Part shown: one piece after another, positions 17,332 to 25,079 of the stretch
How the letters are laid out: every line of letters starts with the position of its first letter
How positions within the stretch are numbered: the first letter of the stretch is position 1
Assembly: GCA_004172935.1 (NCBI GenBank)
Contig: SDZD01000023.1
Span: 1-64,000 of the forward strand
Length of the DNA stretch: 64,000 nucleotides
Direction of reading: 5' to 3'
Source: a bacterium
Lineage (GTDB): Bacteria > Armatimonadota > Abditibacteriia > Abditibacteriales > Abditibacteriaceae
Notes under the pieces: model-generated
The model's input: the letters and a program-made list of their open reading frames with translations, nothing else
Told to the model about the DNA's origin: nothing
The model's database searches: none
Translations under genes and position numbers: made by a program

Positions 17332-18375
17332 TTAGAAGTTGTACTCTTTGATGTTTTTCGAATCGAAGACTAATGGCGGGCCAGCGGCGACCGTCATTTT
17401 GTCGGTGAATTTCAATTCGCCCAAATCGCCCGCTTTGAAGCTGCCACCGACGCTTGGCTTAATCGAGTTGTCCAGCAAGCCGGAAACCAGATAGCCAGCA
17501 GCGTAGCCCATTTTGCCGGGATCCCACAACGCGAATTTTTGCACGGTGCCATTCTCCACGAAGCGGCTCATCTGTTTGGGCAAGCCCAAGCCCGTCAGTT
17601 GAACGCGCTTGGCGGCTTGCGCGGTTTCGAGCGCCTGTGCTGCCGCGACCAGACCAACCGAAGTCGGGGCAATGATGCCCTTCAGGTTGGGGTATTTGGT
17701 CAGCAGCGCTTCGGTTTCGCGCTGGCTCTTCTGTGGCTCGTCGTCGCCGTAAACGACTTCGACCAGCTTGATGTCTTTGTATTTCGCCTCTTTGAGCGAT
17801 TCTTTCATGCCGCGAATCCAGGCGTTCTGGTTCGGGGCATCGGTGGTGGCGCTCAAAATGGCGATTTCGCCTTTGCCGCCGATAAGGCTGCTCATCAATT
17901 CGATCTGGCTGCTACCAATCGAGCCGAAGTCAACGGGGAACACAACAGCATCGCGCGCATCCTCGTTCTTTTCGAGGTCGGCGTCAATCGAAACAACCTT
18001 GATGCCCTTGCTCATCGCTTCTTTCAAAACGGGCTTCAGAGCGTCGGGGCTGTTCGGCGAAATCGCGATGGCGTTGACGCCGCGCTGAATTTGCTGCTTG
18101 ATGAACGGAATCTGCGAGGTTGCATCGGCAGTCGCAGGAGCAACAGTCGTGAATTCAAAGCCCTTTTCTTTCCCGGCTTTCTCGAACCCGGTGATAACCG
18201 AGTCGAAATACGAGTTGCCGGTATTTTTGGGGATATAAACCACACTCTGTTTCGTTCCGCTGCCACCCGCCGAAGGGGTCGAGGTGGTGGCTGTCGAATC
18301 GCCAGATTTGGCGCAACCACCGAGGAAGAACAGGCCACCCAGCACAAGGGTAGCACCAACATGTTGAAGTTTCAT
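17332..18375 (-). CDS. rhaS: Rhamnose-type ABC transporter substrate-binding lipoprotein
   Basis: 347 residues with a lipobox (FLGGC, Cys21). The mature part is a ribose-binding-protein-like fold with features typical of RhaS: PKNTGNSYFDSV, GVNAIAISPNSPDAL, EIAILSATTDAPNQNAWI, YGDDEPQKSQRE, GIIAPTSVGLVAAA and VQLTGLGLPKQM. The family imports L-rhamnose in Rhizobium. The substrate here could be a related deoxy-sugar. It is the last gene of the operon LacI, ATPase-permease, permease, SBP, with a 4-bp ATGA overlap with the permease and a strong terminator after it. Confidence 0.85.
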   Translation of the reverse strand: MKLQHVGATLVLGGLFFLGGCAKSGDSTATTSTPSAGGSGTKQSVVYIPKNTGNSYFDSVITGFEKAGKEKGFEFTTVAPATADATSQIPFIKQQIQRGVNAIAISPNSPDALKPVLKEAMSKGIKVVSIDADLEKNEDARDAVVFPVDFGSIGSSQIELMSSLIGGKGEIAILSATTDAPNQNAWIRGMKESLKEAKYKDIKLVEVVYGDDEPQKSQRETEALLTKYPNLKGIIAPTSVGLVAAAQALETAQAAKRVQLTGLGLPKQMSRFVENGTVQKFALWDPGKMGYAAGYLVSGLLDNSIKPSVGGSFKAGDLGELKFTDKMTVAAGPPLVFDSKNIKEYNF

Positions 18376-19379
18376 ATTCGCGAAGAGCGGCCTCGTGCCA
18401 TCAAGTTGGGCACGACGACCGAAAATAAGAGAAGTCCGCCGATAACGACGAGTTGATTTTCCACTTTGATATTAGCGAGTCCCATCCCGGTGCGGAGCAC
18501 GCCAATCAAAAACATGGCAATAACAGTCCCGAAAATTGTGCCGCGCCCACCAAAGATACTGGTGCCGCCCAACACAACCGCCGTAATGGCGTCGAGTTCC
18601 AAGCCCATTCCCATATCGTAGCGCGCCACACCAAGTCGTGAACTCATCATCAGCCCGGCGAAAGCCGCCATCAATCCCGACATCGTGAACAGCAGCACCT
18701 GAATGCGCTGCACGGGGATGCCGCTATAACGACTCGCGGCTTCGTTCAAACCAATGGAAACAGTCCAGCGCCCCAAAATGGTGCGATGCAACACAAACCC
18801 GGCTCCCAATGCCGCCACAGCAAACAACACCAGTGGCAACGGAATGGGGGTCGGCCCCAGATGGCGCGTGTCGATGCCGACGAACCAATCAGGGAAGCCA
18901 GTCACCGATTGATCGCCGAACAGCACCTGAGCCAGTCCGCGATAAAGCGCGAACGTGCCCAGAGTCACCGATAGCGACGGCAACTTGGTGTAAGCGACCA
19001 GAACGCCGTTGAAGGCGCCCAGAAGCGCCCCCAGAGCCAGACCGCAAACGCAGGCCACGCCAAAAGGCAAACCGAAACGTGTCCCTAAAATGCCCGTAAC
19101 ACCAGCGACGAGCGCCAGCGTCGAGGCAACCGACAGGTCGATTTGGCCGCTCACGATGATGAAAGTGAGCGTCAGAGCGATGAAGCCGGTTTCAATCCAC
19201 AGACTGGTCGAATCGAATTGATACGCCACATCGAGGAACTGTTTAGAAAGCAACGCGCCCACAACGAACGCGACACCCAGAAGCAACAGCGCGACGATTT
19301 CGCGCTGTAAGGGATGTTCGGAGAAGCGCGCACCCCGCGAAACTTTCGCGGGAGCGAGCGGAGCAGAAGATGAATTCAT
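18372..19379 (-). CDS. Sugar ABC transporter permease (RhaP/RhaQ type)
   Basis: 335 residues, about ten hydrophobic segments. The CUT2 permease signature GQIDLSVASTLALVAGVTG and the late EELDAITAVVLGGTSIFGGRGTI-type motif (here ELDAITAVVLGGTSIFGG) are clear. It forms the membrane channel with the permease half of the fused upstream protein. It overlaps the fused gene by 4 bp and the SBP gene by 4 bp, so translation is coupled along the operon. Confidence 0.88.
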   Translation of the reverse strand: MNSSSAPLAPAKVSRGARFSEHPLQREIVALLLLGVAFVVGALLSKQFLDVAYQFDSTSLWIETGFIALTLTFIIVSGQIDLSVASTLALVAGVTGILGTRFGLPFGVACVCGLALGALLGAFNGVLVAYTKLPSLSVTLGTFALYRGLAQVLFGDQSVTGFPDWFVGIDTRHLGPTPIPLPLVLFAVAALGAGFVLHRTILGRWTVSIGLNEAASRYSGIPVQRIQVLLFTMSGLMAAFAGLMMSSRLGVARYDMGMGLELDAITAVVLGGTSIFGGRGTIFGTVIAMFLIGVLRTGMGLANIKVENQLVVIGGLLLFSVVVPNLMARGRSSRI

Positions 19380-22015
19380 CGGGCGCGTTTCCTTTGCAGG
19401 GCGATTCGGTCAAGCCCGCGACGAATAATCGCGTCGAAGGCAACGGCAAACAAAATAATGGCGCCGTAGATGGCCAACTGCCAAAACGCCGATAAACGCG
19501 ACACCACGAGCGCGTTCTGGATGGTGCCCAGCAACACGCAGCCAAGCACAGTTCCAAACGCCGAACCAGTGCCGCCCAGAATGTTGGTGCCGCCAATGAT
19601 GGTGGCCGCGATAACACCCAGTTCAAAGCCAGACCCAGTCGTCGCCGGATACACGAAGCCATAGCGCGAAGCGGCCATAACGCCCGCCAAGCCCGCTAAC
19701 GCCCCGGTCAAAGCGAAGGCACCAAAAATGGTGCGGTCAATTGGCAAACCGCGCACGCGCGCTGCCGAGGGGTTCGAGCCAATCGCGAAGAGCGCGCGTC
19801 CATAGCGCGTCGAGCGCAGCAGGAAATGCATCGCCACCGCGACGATGAGGGCAAAAATCACGATCCAGGGAATGCCAATTGGCGAACCCTGCGAAAGCGC
19901 GATCAAACCGGGAGGCAAGTCGCTCGCCTCAATGGCACGCCCGCCGCTTACGATGAAGATAAGGCCGCGATACACCGACATGGTGCCCAGCGTAGCTATG
20001 ATGGCGGGCACGCGCCCCCACGTCACTAAAGCGCCGTTCACCGAGCCGAGTAGCGCTCCCAGCACGACCCCCATCAACAGGGCCGCGCCAATCGGCATAG
20101 CGGGATTAGCCTTGAAAGCCATGCCCACCACGATAGCGCACAAGCCATAAGTCGAACCTATCGAAAGGTCGATGTTACGGCTCAGAATGAGCGTTGTCAT
20201 TCCCATCGCGCTCACCAGCAGCAACGGAATATCCAGCATAATGCTGCGTCCGTTGCTGACGGTCAGAAACTGCGGGCTGCGCAGCGCAACCACAGCGATG
20301 AGCACCAGCAAAACCGCCAGAATGCCGGTTTCACGAAAGCGCGCCATCGTTTCCAGCAAGCGCGCCGAAGTGCTGATCTGAGGGGCAGCGGATGCCGCAG
20401 GGGTCTTCGCCTTTTTCGGGGCCGGAGCGGCATAGACCGACTGCGAAACTTCTGGGCTAATGACGCTGCCCTGCTCGCCCGCGTGCAGCGTGGCGGCGGC
20501 CATAATCTTTTCTGGCGAAGCCTCCTCGCGCGTAAATTCGCCCGCCAATTTGCCCTCGCGCATGACCAGAACACGGTCGCTCATCGCCAGCACTTCGGGC
20601 AAATCTGAGGAAACCATAAGAATACCCATATCGTTATGGGCGAGTTCCCCAATCAAGCGATGTACCTCAACTTTAGCACCGATGTCGATGCCGCGAGTGG
20701 GTTCATCCAGAATCAAAACGCGCGGCTGAGTGAGCAGCCATTTTGCCAGAACCACCTTCTGAGCGTTGCCGCCCGAAAGCTCGCCCGCCGCCTGATCGAC
20801 ATCGCGCGCGGCGCGCAATTTCAGCTTGTCGCCCATCTCGGTTGCCGTCTCTCGCTCACGCTTGCGGTCGATGACACCCAGCTTAGCCATTTCGCGCAGC
20901 ACTGGCAAAGTGATGTTGTGCGAAATCGGTGCGGCCTGAATCAATCCGTGATGGTTGCGGTCTTCCGGCACATAGGCAAGGCCGCGCTTCACGGAATCTT
21001 GGGGCGAGTGGTTGCTGAGCGTGTCGCCATTGACGCGAATCTCGCCACCATCGGCGCGCGTCACTCCGAAAATCGCTTCGCAAACTTCGGTTCGCCCGGC
21101 TCCCACAAGTCCAGCCAATCCCACGATCTCGCCCGCTCGCACTTGCAGCGACACATCGTGGAAAAAGCCAGCACGACTCAAATCGCGCACTTGCAGCACC
21201 ACTTCGCCCGGCGTGCCGCTCTCGTGTTGGTAAAGCGCCGATGCTTCGCGGCCCACCATGAGGCGAATCACTTCATCGGAAGTGGTTTGCTCGGCGAGCA
21301 TCGTCGAAATGAAGCGTCCATCGCGCAGCACCGTGATACGGTCGCCGATTTCAAACACTTCGTTCATGCGGTGCGAAACGAAAACAATCGCCACACCGCG
21401 CTCGCGCAATTCGCTGACAACGCGGAACAAGTCGCGCGTCTCTTCCGGCGAAAGCGCCGCCGTCGGCTCATCCAGAATCAGGATTTGCGCGTTCAGCGAC
21501 AACGCGCGCGCCATCTCAACCATGCCCTGAGCCGCCAACGAAAGCGCGCCCATTTTTTCGCGGGGGTCGAGCGAAACGCCCAACGAATCGAGCAACTGCC
21601 GCGCTTCGGTCTGCATGGTTCGCCATGCAACTGCGCGCGTGGGGCCTTCCAGCGGTTGACGCCCCATAAAAATGTTCTCCGCGACACTCAAATCCGGGAA
21701 AATCGAGGGTTCCTGTGGCAACAACGCGATGCCCGCTCCCTGCGCCACCAGTGGCGACGACAGGACGATAGGCTTGCCATTAACTTCGATCTCTCCAGAA
21801 TCGGGCGCATGGATGCCGCTCAAAATCTTGAGCAGCGTCGATTTCCCGGCGCCATTTTCGCCCATTAGCACATGGACTTCACCGGGAAACAATTCAAGTT
21901 CGATGCCCGCCAAAACTGGCGTGGCCCCAAACGATTTGCAAAGCCCCCGCGCTGTCAACAACGCAGGGGCTGGGTCTCGCCTCAAATCGGAGGAAGAATT
22001 TTCGGTGACTAGCAT
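19376..22015 (-). CDS. Fused rhamnose-type ABC ATPase and permease
   Basis: 879 residues. Residues about 20-510 are a double ATPase of the RbsA/RhaT kind: Walker A GENGAGKST, signature LSLAAQGMVEMARAL, Walker B LILDEPTAAL, then a second cassette with degenerate Walker A (GLVGAGRTE), intact LSGGNAQKVVLAKWL and LILDEPTRGID. A Pro/Ala/Lys linker (about 520-545) leads to a CUT2 permease (RNIDLSIGSTYGL, ELGVIAATIIGGTNILGGTGS). In most bacteria these are two proteins; here the frame is continuous with no internal stop. The second permease at 18372 completes the heterodimer. It starts 12 bp after the LacI stop. Confidence 0.9.
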   Translation of the reverse strand: MLVTENSSSDLRRDPAPALLTARGLCKSFGATPVLAGIELELFPGEVHVLMGENGAGKSTLLKILSGIHAPDSGEIEVNGKPIVLSSPLVAQGAGIALLPQEPSIFPDLSVAENIFMGRQPLEGPTRAVAWRTMQTEARQLLDSLGVSLDPREKMGALSLAAQGMVEMARALSLNAQILILDEPTAALSPEETRDLFRVVSELRERGVAIVFVSHRMNEVFEIGDRITVLRDGRFISTMLAEQTTSDEVIRLMVGREASALYQHESGTPGEVVLQVRDLSRAGFFHDVSLQVRAGEIVGLAGLVGAGRTEVCEAIFGVTRADGGEIRVNGDTLSNHSPQDSVKRGLAYVPEDRNHHGLIQAAPISHNITLPVLREMAKLGVIDRKRERETATEMGDKLKLRAARDVDQAAGELSGGNAQKVVLAKWLLTQPRVLILDEPTRGIDIGAKVEVHRLIGELAHNDMGILMVSSDLPEVLAMSDRVLVMREGKLAGEFTREEASPEKIMAAATLHAGEQGSVISPEVSQSVYAAPAPKKAKTPAASAAPQISTSARLLETMARFRETGILAVLLVLIAVVALRSPQFLTVSNGRSIMLDIPLLLVSAMGMTTLILSRNIDLSIGSTYGLCAIVVGMAFKANPAMPIGAALLMGVVLGALLGSVNGALVTWGRVPAIIATLGTMSVYRGLIFIVSGGRAIEASDLPPGLIALSQGSPIGIPWIVIFALIVAVAMHFLLRSTRYGRALFAIGSNPSAARVRGLPIDRTIFGAFALTGALAGLAGVMAASRYGFVYPATTGSGFELGVIAATIIGGTNILGGTGSAFGTVLGCVLLGTIQNALVVSRLSAFWQLAIYGAIILFAVAFDAIIRRGLDRIALQRKRAR

Positions 22016-22027
22016 GAAAGGTTTTCT

Positions 22028-23098
22028 TCAGGTCGTATCGCCTTCAATTATTTCGACGGGTAATTCAGTGCGAAGTGGCACATCTTCGCCGTTACACCGT
22101 GCAACTAGTAAGCTTACGGCGTGACGAGTCACCTCGCGCCAAGGAGCCGAAACCGTCGTCAATCGCCGTGCAGGTCGCAAGTTTGATGGTAAGTCATCGA
22201 ATCCCGCAATCGCTAAATCTTCGGGAATTTTCAGACCATTCTTCCAGCAGTAGTCAACGACCCCATCCGCCGCGAAATCAGAGTACGCTACGACCACGTC
22301 GGGACGCTCACTTTCCGAATCGAGAATTTCCTTTTCTTCGGCAGATGGCCACTGCGTGTCGCACCGCGAATGCATGATTTCGATGCCCTGAAGCCTCGCC
22401 TCAGCAGTAAAAGCTGCCAAACGACGCTCCAACGTGGGCGGCATATCCGAGGCGGTGCTGCGATACAAAACCCTTTTATAGCCTTTATCCGCTATATGGC
22501 GGGCCAATAGCCGTCCGGCTTCTTCGTTCTGAATGCCCACACACGGAATACCCGGCACCTCATGAACAACCGTAACCACGGGCAAATGCGACTCGGCTAA
22601 TTTTTCGACCAGAGGAGTAACAAAACGGGTGTAAATGATTAAACCGTCGATCTGGCCGTTCATCAGTTCCAAAAAGATGGCATCTTCGTCCATGTCCCGA
22701 AACGTGCCATGCAACAAGAAATCTTTCTGATGCTCGTCGCAGCCGCTCAATAGCCCCGAAAGTAGCGCCCCGTAAAACGGAAAGCCGGGTTCTAACACGA
22801 CGTTTTGCACGGCATAAAACGCCAGAATATTGGTGCGCCGCCGCCGTAGTGACCGTGCAACAGCATTTGGGCGATACTGGAGTCGTTGAGCCGTCTCCAT
22901 GATGCGCTCGCGAGTGGCCGCCGAGACACGCACCTTCGACTGCGCGTTGTTAAGCACAACCGAAACCGCGACGGTACTAACGCCCGCTTCGCTGGCAATA
23001 TCCGCAAGAGTCACAGCCCGCCCAGCAGGGGCCGAGGCCAGACCTTCGTTTTTGCTACGCAGTGAAGACATTCCCTTTTCTAAAGTGGTTTGAGACAT
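22028..23098 (-). CDS. LacI-family regulator of the rhamnose-type transporter operon
   Basis: 356 residues. Helix-turn-helix VTLADIASEAGVSTVAVSVVL, hinge helix RPNAVARSLRRRR and a periplasmic-binding-like effector domain. A TGATTAATTGTTTAATCA palindrome begins directly at its start codon (23099-23116), so autoregulation is likely. The same palindrome lies before the BNR enzyme and the two tandem pseudopilins, defining a probable regulon. First gene of the operon with the ABC transporter. A later start at 23071 is possible; that ATG is preceded by GGGA but at too short a distance. Confidence 0.88.
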   Translation of the reverse strand: MSQTTLEKGMSSLRSKNEGLASAPAGRAVTLADIASEAGVSTVAVSVVLNNAQSKVRVSAATRERIMETAQRLQYRPNAVARSLRRRRTNILAFYAVQNVVLEPGFPFYGALLSGLLSGCDEHQKDFLLHGTFRDMDEDAIFLELMNGQIDGLIIYTRFVTPLVEKLAESHLPVVTVVHEVPGIPCVGIQNEEAGRLLARHIADKGYKRVLYRSTASDMPPTLERRLAAFTAEARLQGIEIMHSRCDTQWPSAEEKEILDSESERPDVVVAYSDFAADGVVDYCWKNGLKIPEDLAIAGFDDLPSNLRPARRLTTVSAPWREVTRHAVSLLVARCNGEDVPLRTELPVEIIEGDTT

Positions 23099-23132
23099 TG
23101 ATTAATTGTTTAATCAGGATGTTCTCATTATA
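23099..23132 (-). promoter_or_regulatory. Operator and -10 of LacI-rhamnose transporter operon
   Basis: In minus sense: -10 TATAAT (23132-23127), then the palindrome TGATTAATTGTTTAATCA (23099-23116) 10 bp downstream. The -35 is less clear; TTGTAT at 18 bp is the best match. The rest of the gap to 23375 shows no gene. Confidence 0.68.
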
Positions 23133-23375
23133 ACTCAACTATCATACACAATACAAATACTTATAATGCCCTTCAAGAAGTTCTGAAGGCATTCTAATTA
23201 AGCGCCCATCGCCTTGCGATTTAGCGTTAAAGCGTAAAGCTTCGCAAGTATCGCGCCTTTCTTCTGCCAACACCGCACAATTCGACAATCCTCACTAGAG
23301 TTGGGGTGAGGGAACGTCAGCCGACACAGCGCAGCGGGCGGATAACCCTGATGGCTCCCCGCCCGCGCTTTCAAC

Positions 23376-24857
23376 TTAAACCAGCGTCGCCCACCATTCT
23401 TCGCTTTTGGGCGCGACATCGGTCGCCGCGTTCGTCACTGCTTCGCGCAGCGCCAGAATATGCTTGCAGGGGCCACCGCGTAGCGCGTTGTGTTCGAACC
23501 ACGCGCACTCGCAATCAGCATCGACGATTTTGCCCTCACTATCGAGGGTCACGCTGGTTTGATAATCGCCGCGCGTGCCACTCACCACACCGCGAACCTG
23601 CGTTGAAAACGGCGAGGCCACTTCGCTTTCCACCTTCACTTTGCCCTGTGCCACCAAAGCGCGAGCATCGGTGAGTCGCTTCGGGTCGCCGACCATGCCC
23701 AGATCATCGAGCGGCACATCGACCACTTCGCGCTTGCGATAAGCGCGCACATCCAAATCGTACATCGCCTGTCCCTGCGCACACAGTAGCGTCAGCGCTC
23801 GCCTGGCATCTCCCGGCACGATATTTAAGGCGCGCGTCAAAGCCTCGGCATCCATCGCCTCATCGGCCCGCAAACTTTCGCGCGCCCGTCGCACCACATC
23901 GGCAGCTAACGGCGTCTGCGCTTCGCTCAGGTGCAACCCCGAAGCGGCGAATGGGCGCGTCGTCCAGCCGGAGATGGCGAGTTGAAACTGCACATCGTCG
24001 TTCAAATCGGCCAACCAGAACGACGGTAACCCAGAACCGCTCAAAAACACGCGCAGTCGCTTCGCCTTCGGCAAGATGCGATTGAGCAAGAACAAGCGAC
24101 GGCGCCCAAATACGCGAACCTCGGCCTCCTTATCGCCGTGATACACCGATGAAGTCAGCACCATCTTGTGGTTCCAAGGCTCAAAAACCGCCTCGACCTT
24201 CTGCCCCGGTTTCAAATGAAACACCAGAGCACGCGGCCCAAAGGTTTCCTTATGGCTCTTCAAAAATGCCAGCAGGTTGCGCGCATCAGCACGTCCCAAC
24301 TCAAATGAATCGAGTTCGCCCGTCATCGCACTTTGCACATTCAAGAAACCACGCAACCAACTCGGCGGCAATTTCACTTTGCGCTCACGGCGCGATTGGC
24401 TTTCGGTAGTCACTTCGAACGCTTCGGGGTCGACCTGAAAATGCGCATCTTTGTCCGACCGAATGGTGCCAATAGCCCCGGCCAGTTGTGGCGTGAAATC
24501 GACGTTAGTCGTGCCCGATTCCCAGCGCTCGATGTTTTGTAGCGCCCCTGGACGCACCGCGACGCGCCCATAGCTCGACTCATCGCCCGAAAACGCCTCG
24601 AAAAACAGTTGGTCGCGCGCCACAGTCGCCACGGGGTCCAAAATACGATCCCAATCGCTGGCAGTCAGGCGCGTGTCGAAGTTGCTCTGCACCACATCAT
24701 GCAAACACAACAGAGCATCCCGCACCGAAAGAGCATCCCGAAGCCCGCCCTCAAAGAAAACCGGTGCCCTTTTCAAGTTGGGCGCAAAAGAAAACAACGA
24801 CTGACCGCTCTGCTCCCGAATAAATGAGGGAGCTGCATAAGCAAGAGAAAGATTCAT
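23376..24857 (-). CDS. SWIM zinc-finger protein
   Basis: 493 residues from the ATG at 24857, chosen because GAGG lies 8 nt upstream. The C-terminal CECAWFEHNALRGGPCKH matches the SWIM zinc-binding pattern C-x-C-xn-C-x-H, which binds nucleic acid or protein. The preceding segment (GVVSGTRGDYQTSVTLDSEGKIVDADC) is the usual beta-strand lead-in. The first 400 residues are not recognised. It is encoded after the 962-residue protein on the same strand with a 222-bp gap that contains a dispersed repeat; SWIM proteins are often found with such large helical partners, sometimes with MoxR/VWA proteins, which are absent here. Confidence 0.78.
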   Translation of the reverse strand: MNLSLAYAAPSFIREQSGQSLFSFAPNLKRAPVFFEGGLRDALSVRDALLCLHDVVQSNFDTRLTASDWDRILDPVATVARDQLFFEAFSGDESSYGRVAVRPGALQNIERWESGTTNVDFTPQLAGAIGTIRSDKDAHFQVDPEAFEVTTESQSRRERKVKLPPSWLRGFLNVQSAMTGELDSFELGRADARNLLAFLKSHKETFGPRALVFHLKPGQKVEAVFEPWNHKMVLTSSVYHGDKEAEVRVFGRRRLFLLNRILPKAKRLRVFLSGSGLPSFWLADLNDDVQFQLAISGWTTRPFAASGLHLSEAQTPLAADVVRRARESLRADEAMDAEALTRALNIVPGDARRALTLLCAQGQAMYDLDVRAYRKREVVDVPLDDLGMVGDPKRLTDARALVAQGKVKVESEVASPFSTQVRGVVSGTRGDYQTSVTLDSEGKIVDADCECAWFEHNALRGGPCKHILALREAVTNAATDVAPKSEEWWATLV

Positions 24858-24968
24858 ATGATTAACCTCGTCGGCCACCGCCGACTAATTTTTAGTGAGA
24901 ATGTACGCCTGCAAAACAGCGCTAATCTTCCCTCTACCCCTGCGGGAGAACCAAACCCCGCATAAGCT

Positions 24969-25079
24969 CGGTGAGTGGTCCCTCTCCACGCAGTGGGGAG
25001 GTTAGGAGGGGCCAAAACGCAACTCACCTCCACCTCAAACAACTAAAAACTAACCACTAACCACTAGCAACTAACCACT
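24969..25079 (-). repeat. Bipartite intergenic repeat, copy 1
   Basis: In minus sense a GAGTGGTTAGT-rich stretch (25079-25041) begins right at the stop of the preceding gene. After a gap comes a 44-bp block (25012-24969) carrying CCTCCCC and TGGAGAGG inverted arms. The block differs at only two positions from 57281-57324, where the same arrangement follows another stop codon. Confidence 0.7.

Noticed and set aside
20636-21868. 410-codon plus-strand frame opposite the ABC ATPase
   Set aside because: Antisense to Walker and signature motifs of the fused transporter; composition is that of a mirror frame.
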